DNA of 64,000 nucleotides from Picochlorum sp. 'celeri'. Taxonomy: Eukaryota > Chlorophyta > Trebouxiophyceae. Made by a program: the position numbers and the translations under genes. Shown here piece by piece: positions 21,079 to 29,145 of the stretch. The DNA is taken from positions 558,001 through 622,000 of the forward strand of contig JAACMV010000027.1 of assembly GCA_010909725.1 (NCBI GenBank). Reading direction: 5' to 3'. The notes beneath the pieces are model-generated. The model was not told the DNA's origin and ran no database searches. It saw nothing but the letters and a program-made list of their open reading frames with translations. Each line of letters opens with the position of its first letter. Within the stretch, counting starts at the first letter, position 1.

Positions 21079-22237
21079 TTACATCATGGTGATGATAGCA
21101 GATGCATAGCTTACTGATGAATCAGACATGGAATGGACCAGGTTTGATCGATCATAGCGAGTGAATTGGATGGAATACTCTTTGTTAGAATGACTGATTG
21201 CTTGCAATAGAATGCCGATTGGGTGTCTACCACAGATGGTATTCTCATATTTTTTCAAATACGTGTAAAATTCTTCAGGGCGTTTTGTTTCAATAGCTTT
21301 CATGCCTTCTGAGTCTAGCCATGCAATGCTGGCATGAATTTCTTCCTCTGGCCTGCGGAATTGGTATCCAAACCTCGACCCCCAGTGGCAGAAGTCGGAT
21401 GATATAACAAACAACGAATCGTCTGACTCCAAGTATTTCTGCAGTAATCTTCCGTATAGGGCTTCAGAGTCTGGTGCAACGGCTCCAACAATGATGGGGA
21501 TGAGGGTGTACTGCGATTCTCTACCAGACATGATTTCGGCAATGTAGGGCAGATGCATCTCTAAACTATGCTCGTCCTCATCCTCATCAACTCCTATAAA
21601 CTGAAATGCGCCGGTTTCTTTCAGCTCGCGGTACACATCCTCGTCGATCGGGATGGAGCCCAAAGGGGTCGAGTACTCTGTGCATGATGACAAGAGACAG
21701 GCTCGTGAGAACACGTGGTGAGACGGACCCAACAGGAAAATTCGTTTGCTGCATGTCATTAAAAAACATATATATTGATGATGTCATGCATGTTGTGGAG
21801 AGTTGTCAAATCAAACGTACATGGTCTCTGGCTTGATGTGCTTGTAGGCATATGCCATGGTCGGGCCACTGTATGCATACCCTGCATGCGGTGCGATGAT
21901 TGCCTTGACACGCCCGCCCTCGTCCGATGACAATGCATCCACATCATTCATCCATGATTGTATCTGCCTCCTCAGTTCATCACCTGCGATCGCACACATG
22001 GTAATATAGAGTACAAGTAGCAGGCTTTTGTATATGTTGCTGTACAGAGAAGGGAACCCAACAGACAGGGTGGGAATCCGCAGTCTCGCCGTGACTGTCG
22101 TGGGTTTATTCTGCTCGAAAAAACAATCCAAGGCATGTCGAAGCCCAGGTGAATCATCGAGTACACGAAAACATACCTTTGTTGCTATACCAAGACCCGC
22201 TGTGACTGGCAGACCGTTGTCGTTTCGTCCGTGGCAT
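21079..22237 (-). CDS. MEMO1: MEMO1-family protein
   Basis: Three exons: 22237-22177, 21983-21821 and 21748-21079, with introns of 193 nt (gtatgt...atcgcag) and 72 nt (gtacgt...catgcag). The product is 297 residues, the same length as human MEMO1. Exon 1 gives ASHSGSWYSNK, matching the HAGSWY start; exon 2 has IIAPHAGYAYSGPT; exon 3 has LLGPSHHVF, DEHSLEMHLP and SSDFCHWGSRFGY. The histidines of these motifs match the metal-binding site of the family, which resembles aromatic dioxygenases. Copper-binding and cytoskeletal signalling roles are reported in animals; the algal role is unknown. Confidence 0.92.
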
Positions 22238-22624
22238 GAGCTTAGAATGTGTATTGTTGAATTCAGTTTTAGACTCGGTGACATGCTCGGGGTGTGTGTA
22301 CGTACACCTGATAGGAAAGAGTCTCGTGCATTTTGCTTTTTTAAGGAGACCCGAGAGATGCTCAATGTACTTCCGTGAATGAATAGTCCATCTAGCTGCG
22401 GTTTTCTGTTGTCAAAAAAATACATTATATGTATTGAGATCATGTAATGTTGATAGAGAATGGTTGCTGTGGTATGAAACAAAAGACTGGACTTGTTGAC
22501 AATTTTAAACAGAGACGACGACAAGACGAGACGGTGACATTGATTGACCTGACTAGGAATTTAAAAACATAATTTCAAATTAAATTTACATGGATTGACA
22601 CGTAGTGGAGAAGAAGTGACGACC
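22238..22624. other. Intergenic between MEMO1 and the rhodanese gene
   Basis: 387 bp divergent spacer, AT-rich. Nothing further was recognised apart from a short GTACGTACA alternation near 22300. Confidence 0.45.
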
Positions 22625-23695
22625 ATGCCAACGTTTTCAAATGCGGGTGGGTCTTTAGGGAGTGCCGTGATTCTCACTTTGCTTGCATGGGGGGTTCGAT
22701 GGGTGCGATCGGAGATGATGAAGCGAAAAGATACTGATGGGCTGGATGCCAAGGAGAATTATGATCTGAGTCCGTATCACTGCCAGGTATCTGTGGCCAC
22801 ACTGCTGGGACTGATAGAAACAAGAGCTTGTAAATATATATTGATAGATGTGAGGCCTTTTTCAAGTATGGGATCGATGAGCGAAGATGATAACGATATG
22901 AATTCTGAGCAAGAGGTTTTGCCTGGGGAGTTGCATGGGGCAGTGCGGTTGCCATTTGATCTGGTTGGAGACGTTTTGAAAAAGTCTCAGGCGTGGGAAT
23001 CTACATTTCCCCATGTCAAGTTCCCGGATACATTTCAAATTTTCGTCTTGATTGGATCAAATGAGTATGAAGAATTCCAAGCTGCCTCGGCATTGAATGC
23101 GTTGGGATATCAGAGAACCATGTGTGTGAAGGGATCGTTGGGTGCATTTTACAAGGATAGCATGGTGCAGTCGAATTTGCATTACATCAGTAGGGATGGA
23201 TTAGCATTGCTTTTGTCAGAAGAATGCTTTGATCCTTCGATGGAGGTGCTGAGAAGGGAGGGGTCGTATGTATTGATTGATGTCAGGAGGAGAGATGAAA
23301 TTATACTTTTTGGTGGGATTGCCGGGTCTAGAAATATTCCGGTGGATGAATTATGTAGCGCTCTGTCCAATAGCGATTCTAATTTTGAGCAGATGTATCA
23401 TTTTCCAAAACCATCTTCCGATATGCTGTTGATTATGTGTTCGAGGACACATGCCCGAGCTACATGGGCTGCTCAAATGGCACATGATGCTGGCTATAGC
23501 AAGGTGGCAGTGTACGCGCAAGGTGTTAATGGATGGATGCTGGATCCTGCCGTGAATGGATATACGGCGTATGAACTCGGAGATGTGCCACCAGATCCAG
23601 TGGAATATGAAGCACAGATGATTGACCATTCGCACGGAATGGCAGAGGTTGTTAACATGATTGAACTTATTCAGCAACAAGAGAGGAGTTCGTAG
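22625..23695 (+). CDS. Membrane-anchored tandem rhodanese-domain protein
   Basis: 356 residues from the first true ATG at 22625. A hydrophobic segment at about 11-27 (AVILTLLAWGVRWV) could anchor the protein or form part of a signal. Two rhodanese domains follow: an N-terminal one (about 50-190) starting YILIDVRPF, and a C-terminal one (about 205-325) with YVLIDVRRRDE and the active-site loop MCSRTHARAT. The first domain has no cysteine at the loop position (VLIGSNEYEE), so it is probably inactive, as in many tandem rhodaneses. Sulfur-transfer substrate is unknown. No intron. Confidence 0.82.
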   Translation: MPTFSNAGGSLGSAVILTLLAWGVRWVRSEMMKRKDTDGLDAKENYDLSPYHCQVSVATLLGLIETRACKYILIDVRPFSSMGSMSEDDNDMNSEQEVLPGELHGAVRLPFDLVGDVLKKSQAWESTFPHVKFPDTFQIFVLIGSNEYEEFQAASALNALGYQRTMCVKGSLGAFYKDSMVQSNLHYISRDGLALLLSEECFDPSMEVLRREGSYVLIDVRRRDEIILFGGIAGSRNIPVDELCSALSNSDSNFEQMYHFPKPSSDMLLIMCSRTHARATWAAQMAHDAGYSKVAVYAQGVNGWMLDPAVNGYTAYELGDVPPDPVEYEAQMIDHSHGMAEVVNMIELIQQQERSS

Positions 23696-23991
23696 CACCA
23701 CCACTATTTTCCTGGTTTTTATAATGGTACATACTGTAGTGTCTTGTAGAGCGTTTTTTCTCCTTGTACAGAGGAGAGACATATATATAAATGACACAAA
23801 TGTAATTGTAGTGAAAGACGCACGATGACACATCTTCGGTCCCGCTTAAGCACAAAGCTTTGTGGTTGGAAAGGTGGCGCCCTCACCCACCCAATTTTAA
23901 ACTGACGACATGACACGGCGACCACCCAAATCGACGCAGAACCAAACTATTCGAAACAATACACATCAAAGAATAATTATTTACATTATTT

Positions 23992-25030
23992 ATGCCTATT
24001 GTCAGGAGCAAACACGCAAACGTACACGAGATCTACTCCCAACGTGACACCACTGCTCCGTCGAAAGCAAAACACAGATATTGCCCAAACGCTGACACAG
24101 GTACGTTTCAAGCAACATCCTTTGCAATTTTAAGTACATTTGTGATACAATGGCATGCTCCACGGGGTGGAACGCCACCAGTGCGAGATCGACTCGTGAC
24201 CACCCAACCTCCTCGTCTGGCGCTGTGGGATTTTGAATTTCCCAGTGGCTCTAGGTACCCAAGGGGAAGAGGGAGGGACCGGGGCTTGTCATCTTGGCCT
24301 TGTATGTTCTGACATCTCATTCCGGATGATTGTGTGTGTGTGCAGAGACAGCACTGGGACGATGAGAGTGGGGCAACAAACACCCACAAGGATGATTACT
24401 CGATCAATTGCCAGGAGACTCACGATGGGCCAGCCCGTCAAGGCAGCAGTGTCCCCGACACCATCGCCCCCGGGCGTGCCGGACCATACTGACGTGCCAT
24501 CCTCTCCAGCAAAGACTCGACCACCACGGACGACACGCAGCAACAAGCGAGGACGTGACCAGTGCTCCACACAGGTAGCACACACCAGCGTGGAAGAGGA
24601 GGTACCATACACCAGAGTGGAGGAGCAGGTAGTATATGCCATGGTGGAGCTCACACCACCGACAGCAAGAAAGAGACAGAGAGTCAGGAGGACAAAGTAC
24701 GACGTCAGGGACGAGGAGGACACAAGGGTAGCCTTGAGGATGTGCCAGACAAAGAAGGAGATTGGAGTGGGCGAAGCAGCCACAATACTGCAGTCCCTCA
24801 AGCACGATACCACACTCGTAGTCATGCAGGCACCCAAGCAGGAACCCAAGAAAGGAGCCAAGAAAAGATCCACGAAAAGATCCACGAAAGGATCCAAGAA
24901 GGTAACCAACACACAGGCATCATCATCTCTCTCCTACCCTGCACAAGCAGATTTCTCCATGCTGCATGCCCTGGCCGAGGAGGCCTATATGTTCGAGAAT
25001 GACACAGCTCCAGGCGCCACGAAGCGTTGA
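23992..25030 (+). CDS. Lysine-rich orphan protein of the 1267-bp repeat, copy A
   Basis: I do not recognise a family. The best model joins exon 1 (23992-24100) to exon 2 (24246-25030) across a 145-nt intron (gtacgt...tttcccag), giving 297 residues; an unspliced start within exon 2 is also possible. The protein has a Pro/Ser/Thr-rich middle, two related VEEEVPYTRVEEQVVYAMVE-type units, a nuclear-localisation-like ARKRQRVRRTK and a basic repeat (KKRSTKRSTKGSKK) coded by a 12-bp tandem unit, then a short acidic end. No transposase, integrase or polymerase motif is visible. Several other frames are also open here because of composition. It could be a mobile-element accessory protein, or a chromatin-type basic protein. 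Confidence 0.5.
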
Positions 25031-25083
25031 TCCCGAGGCTGGACAAGATTGATACCCAACCCCCTCCTGATTTGGATTGATTG

Positions 25084-25099
25084 ATTGGTTGCAACCAAT
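25084..25099. repeat. 16-bp palindrome near the right end of copy A
   Basis: ATTGGTTGCAACCAAT is a perfect palindrome followed by a second CCAATTGG palindrome that overlaps it. The same sequence occurs in copy B at 28869-28884. Its subterminal position would suit a hairpin or protein site of a mobile element. Confidence 0.6.
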
Positions 25100-25136
25100 T
25101 GGTTATTTCATAGATACATTTGATCAGTTATTGAAT

Positions 25137-25669
25137 GCGATGGTCCGATTGAATATCAAAATATTTGTTTTTGCTCGATAAATTCAACATGTGAAACATG
25201 ATGTAATGTTGGAACATGAGATACGCGCATGGAATTCCCAAATGGCAGTTCACATTCAAATCTCGCAGTAAATGCGTTTTTGATTCAATATATTGACGTG
25301 GACTTACAATCCTGTGCGTCATACCATAGTTTTGTATCAAATTTAGTCTCAATTTCCATGCAGCATTTTCTCTGCTCCAGGCAGAGAACTGGATCGGTCA
25401 ACGGACCCGTTGACCAGAGTTCGATCTTCCCAGATGCAACGGCTGATGCACACGTGTTTATCAATTTCGGCCACTTCGCCGAATCACATCGAAATTTATT
25501 TGTTTGAATGAATTTTTAATCAGTTCTTTGTCTTACATTTATGTGAATGACCCCCAAAAGGGCGTTATTGTTGTACATAAAAGATTCCTGTTAGGCGACG
25601 GTTATTCTCAGAGCCTTCTTCTTGGACTGATTTCTGTCAGAATTTGATTCATTATTTATATTTAAGGAA
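25137..25669. other. Upstream region of the GH5 gene
   Basis: 533 bp between repeat copy A and the mannanase. It is AT-rich and has no credible gene. It carries the inverted repeat at 25396-25415 and a TATTTAAGG box immediately before the start codon (about 25659-25667). Confidence 0.5.
25396..25415. promoter_or_regulatory. Inverted GGTCAACGG/CCGTTGACC site upstream of the mannanase
   Basis: GGTCAACGG and CCGTTGACC form a perfect 9-bp inverted repeat with a 2-nt spacer, about 255 bp upstream of the GH5 start. Each arm contains TTGACC/GGTCAA, the core of the W-box bound by WRKY factors in green plants, and GGTCA is also a half-site in other systems. It is a plausible operator-like site for a dimeric factor; binding is not shown. 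Confidence 0.45.
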
Positions 25670-27340
25670 ATGATGCTTTCCTTTCTTACTACGCTGTTGC
25701 TGACTGCAATGTTGGCATTTGGGCAGCCAGGAACCGACGAGTACAAGTATGCTGCAGAAAAGTTCCAACTAGGCTTGCCTATGACGCAAGCGCAAGTCTC
25801 ATCAGTCGATGACTACGACGTCTACTTACAAGAGTACAAGAAAGAGAGTAATCCAGCTCTTCAGCCAAAGCCTGGCAAGGTGTTCAACAATGTTGGTTTT
25901 GTCAAACCCGATGGCACTGAATTTACAGTGGATGGAAAGCCATACTATTGCGGTGGTACAAATGCATTCTATGCTGGTTTAGACTACATCATGAGCGCAA
26001 ATGAGGTTATAGCGATGATGGATGCGCAAGCAGCTCAAGGGGCGACAATCCTCAGAATATTTACAAGCTTTTTTGACTCTGTGCCAAACAGTATGATGCC
26101 AGATTTTGGTGAATATAATGAGCAGGCTTTGGTGAGGCTCGATTTCGCCCTTGCAGAGATGGCTAAGAAAGGAATCCGAGGTATCATCGTTCTCAGCAAC
26201 TACTGGCCATTCCTGGGAGGCTTTTCTGACTGGATGAATAAAGCATATCCTGGGGAGAACAGACCTGTGGAAGAGTTTTATACGGATGAATTCGTCAAAT
26301 CCGAATGGAAAAAGTTCATAAAGATGCTTATCAACCGCAAAAACGTCTTCACAGGAGTTCATTATTACGATGATCCGACGATTTTTGCGTTTGAATTAGC
26401 CAACGAACCAAGGGCTCAGGGGTATGACGCAAAGATTGGGAAGAAGCCTGGAGAGACCATTTGCTCCTGGGCAGCAGAAATGACTGCATACATTCGATCC
26501 CTTGATAAAAATCACATGATTTCTATCGGTGATGAAGGCATGAGGACGGATGGGCCAACGAAAGAGCCACATTCTTGGATCAATACTGGGTACGAAGGTG
26601 TTGATTTCGTGTGCAATCTGAAGTATGCAGACTTTGCCACCGTTCACTCCTATCCCGATGCGTGGGGTATGTCTGCGGATGGAGGATATACTTGGCTTGG
26701 AGAGAACTATTACAAAGATAGAAGAGATATTGCACATTCAATGGACAAGCCTATTATTTTGGAAGAGTACGGAATGAGACGTGGATATCTGCCAACAAGG
26801 AACACATTATTCTCGTATATTCACGATCAGGTGAACTCATTAGGGTATGCTTGCACATTAGTATGGGCGGTTTCTCATTATCCAACAACTCCATACCAGT
26901 ATACCTATTATGGGTACAATGATGGACAGGGATATGTCTTTGGTTACACTGGTCCAGATACAGATGGCAAAGCTTCTGTTGTCAAACAGTATGAATACAT
27001 GAATGCGTTGGATGAGAGCCGAGTTCCTCCGAAAGAAATCATTGAGCCTCCAACGAATCAGTGCTCTGATGTTCCACCGAATAATCAATACACGTGCCAG
27101 CAGCAGAAGAATTGGGGCAAATGCAATGAGCCTTGGATGAAAGGATACTGTCAAGCAACCTGCGGAAAATGCTCGCTTCCAAAGTCACCACCTCCGAAAC
27201 CAGGCAATAGCCCTCCAACAAAGCCTTGCACCGATGTGCCCCCAAGTAAGCAGTACACCTGCCAGCAGCAGAAGAGGTGGGGCAAATGCAATGAGCCTTG
27301 GATGAAAGGATACTGTCGAGCAACCTGCGGGAAGTGCTAG
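25670..27340 (+). CDS. Secreted GH5 endo-beta-mannanase with two ShKT-type domains
   Basis: 556 residues, no intron. Residues 1-18 are a signal peptide (MMLSFLTTLLLTAMLAFG). A GH5 (subfamily 7-like) catalytic domain spans about 70-450: FVKPDGTEFTVDGKPYYCGG, acid/base Glu246 in ELANEPR and nucleophile Glu366 in ILEEYG. Such enzymes cut beta-1,4-mannan. Two 37-residue six-cysteine modules follow (465-501 and 520-556), joined by a Pro-rich linker. Their spacing (C, then TC, GKC, GYC, ATC, GKC) fits ShKT domains, used in many algal and invertebrate extracellular enzymes as binding or stabilising modules; CBM1 is a less good fit. The 3' halves of the modules are nearly identical in DNA, so the duplication is recent. 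It lies between the two 1267-bp repeats. TGTAA at 27378-27382. Confidence 0.9.
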   Translation: MMLSFLTTLLLTAMLAFGQPGTDEYKYAAEKFQLGLPMTQAQVSSVDDYDVYLQEYKKESNPALQPKPGKVFNNVGFVKPDGTEFTVDGKPYYCGGTNAFYAGLDYIMSANEVIAMMDAQAAQGATILRIFTSFFDSVPNSMMPDFGEYNEQALVRLDFALAEMAKKGIRGIIVLSNYWPFLGGFSDWMNKAYPGENRPVEEFYTDEFVKSEWKKFIKMLINRKNVFTGVHYYDDPTIFAFELANEPRAQGYDAKIGKKPGETICSWAAEMTAYIRSLDKNHMISIGDEGMRTDGPTKEPHSWINTGYEGVDFVCNLKYADFATVHSYPDAWGMSADGGYTWLGENYYKDRRDIAHSMDKPIILEEYGMRRGYLPTRNTLFSYIHDQVNSLGYACTLVWAVSHYPTTPYQYTYYGYNDGQGYVFGYTGPDTDGKASVVKQYEYMNALDESRVPPKEIIEPPTNQCSDVPPNNQYTCQQQKNWGKCNEPWMKGYCQATCGKCSLPKSPPPKPGNSPPTKPCTDVPPSKQYTCQQQKRWGKCNEPWMKGYCRATCGKC

Positions 27341-27654
27341 GTGGAACACAGCATTAGCCAAGCACTATGCAATATATTGTAATCCTGCCACACAGGAAAT
27401 AAATCCCCTTTAGGGGTCCAGAAGAATGCCTTGCTCGGACAAACCCAACCTTCTGGATAGATACTAGCGACGTGGAAGAAGATGTTTTCTATGAGTAATT
27501 TTCAAGAACTGAATCGATTGTAATAGCAAGATAAGCGTATTTTCAGTCCCCTTTTATTTCTTTAAAGCCGTGAGACACATCGCTCCTCTCCTAGGAGACG
27601 AACGAAGCGCATTACAGCCTGTAAATGGCAGTGCAGCTGCGGCTGCCAAAATTC
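27341..27654. other. Intergenic between GH5 and repeat copy B
   Basis: 314 bp with the GH5 3' end and no gene seen. A GC-rich near-palindromic stretch centred on GCAGCTGC (near 27633-27640) lies just left of copy B, and ATTCAAA at 27651-27657 abuts it. Confidence 0.5.
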
Positions 27655-28921
27655 AAAGGTGGCGCCCTCACCCACCCAATTTTAAACTGACGACATGACA
27701 CGGCGATCACCCAAATCGACGCAGAACCAAACTATTCAAAACAATACACATCAAAGAATAATTATTTACATTATTTATGCCTATTGTCAGGAGCAAACAC
27801 GCAAACGTACACGAGATCTACTCCCAACGTGACACCACTGCTCCGTCGAAAGCAAAACACAGATATTGCCCAAACGCTGACGCAGGTACGTTTCAAGCAA
27901 CATCCTTTACAATATTAAGTACATTTGTGATACAATGGCATGCTCCACGGGGTGGAACGCCACCAATGCGAGATTGACTCGTGACCACCCAACCTCCTCG
28001 TCTGGCGCTGTGAGATTTTGAATTTCCCAGTGGCTCCTGGTACCCAAGGGGAAGAGGGAGGGACCGGGGCTTGTCATCTTGGCCTTGTATGTTCTGACAT
28101 CTCATTCCGGATGATTGTGTGTGTGTGCAGAGACAGCACTGGGACGATGAGAGTGGGGCAACAAACACCCACAAGGATGATTACTCGATCAATTGCCAGG
28201 AGACTCACGATGGGCCAGCCCGTCAAGGCAGCAGTGTCCCCGACACCATCGCCCCCGGGCGTGCCGGACCATACTGACGTGCCATCCTCTCCAGCAAAGA
28301 CTCGACCACCACGGACGACACGCAGCAACAAGCGAGGACGTGACCAGTGCTCCACACAGGTAGCACACACCAGCGTGGAAGAGGAGGTACCATACACCAG
28401 AGTGGAGGAGCAGGTAGTATATGCCATGGTGGAGCTCACACCACCGACAGCAAGAAAGAGACAGAGAGTCAGGAGGACAAAGTACGACGTCAGGGACGAG
28501 GAGGACACAAGGGTAGCCTTGAGGATGTGCCAGACAAAGAAGGAGATTGGAGTGGGCGAAGCAGCCACAATACTGCAGTCCCTCAAGCACGATACCACAC
28601 TCGTAGTCATGCAGGCACCCAAGCAGGAACCCAAGAAAGGAGCCAAGAAAAGATCCACGAAAAGATCCACGAAAGGATCCAAGAAGGTAACCAACACACA
28701 GGCATCATCATCTCTCTCCTACCCTGCACAAGCAGATTTCTCCATGCTGCATGCCCTGGCCGAGGAGGCCTATATGTTCGAGAATGACACAGCTCCAGGC
28801 GCCACGAAGCGTTGATCCCGAGGCTGGACAAGATTGATACCCAACCCCCTCCTGATTTGGATTGATTGATTGGTTGCAACCAATTGGTTATTTCATAGAT
28901 ACATTTGATCAGTTATTGAAT
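27655..28921 (+). repeat. 1267-bp direct repeat, copy B
   Basis: Second copy of the unit described at 23870. ATTCAAA occurs at both edges (27651-27657 and 28920-28926), which could be a 7-bp target-site duplication; copy A shows no such pair. If that reading is right, B is the inserted or better-preserved copy and the element proper runs from GGTGGCG to TTATTGA. Confidence 0.88.
27777..28815 (+). CDS. Lysine-rich orphan protein of the 1267-bp repeat, copy B
   Basis: Same two-exon model as copy A: exon 1 27777-27885, intron 27886-28030, exon 2 28031-28815, 297 residues. The predicted protein differs from copy A at two places only (Thr to Ala at the end of exon 1 and Leu to Pro near the start of exon 2). 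The open frame and splice sites are intact in both copies, which argues for recent homogenisation or for selection. No function can be assigned. Confidence 0.5.
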
Positions 28922-29145
28922 TCAAATTCCGTTGATAAAGCGCTAGTATCTGAAAGGTACTCTATCCGCATGTAAAGAAATCTGTATGAAATCAGCAAGT
29001 CCAATAGCACGGCTGTTTGCACAATCTCAACCCACCAGCCTGGCATCATGCCTGCAGTTTGAAATGGGAAATCTTGGAGCACGTTGACTAAAGTGGACTG
29101 CGCTCATCAGTAACCCTCACAAAATTAAATATTACCTGATAAATA

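Larger units (their letters stand above)
23870..25136 (+). repeat. 1267-bp direct repeat, copy A
   Basis: Copy A of a pair; copy B is at 27655-28921 in the same orientation with a constant offset of 3785, so there are no net indels. By eye I count 10 mismatches, all in the first 384 bp (23922, 23953, 24097, 24124, 24129, 24181, 24190, 24228, 24252, 24253); the remaining 883 bp look identical. The unit contains one lysine-rich gene, a 16-bp palindrome 38 bp from its right end (25084-25099) and no terminal inverted repeats. A 14-bp palindrome (23851-23864) lies just left of it. The gene body is richer in G+C than the surroundings. Confidence 0.9.

Noticed and set aside
24289..24912. 207-codon hydrophobic frame opposite the lysine-rich repeat gene
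   Set aside because: It is the antisense of a compositionally biased gene, several frames are open at once, and it has no family resemblance.
27062..27337. Six-cysteine modules as animal-type toxins
   Set aside because: They are C-terminal modules of a glycoside hydrolase; ShKT folds are widely used as non-toxic extracellular domains.
23870..28921. LTR retrotransposon with 1267-bp LTRs
   Set aside because: The units carry their own gene, the interior encodes a mannanase and not gag/pol, and the ends lack the usual TG...CA.
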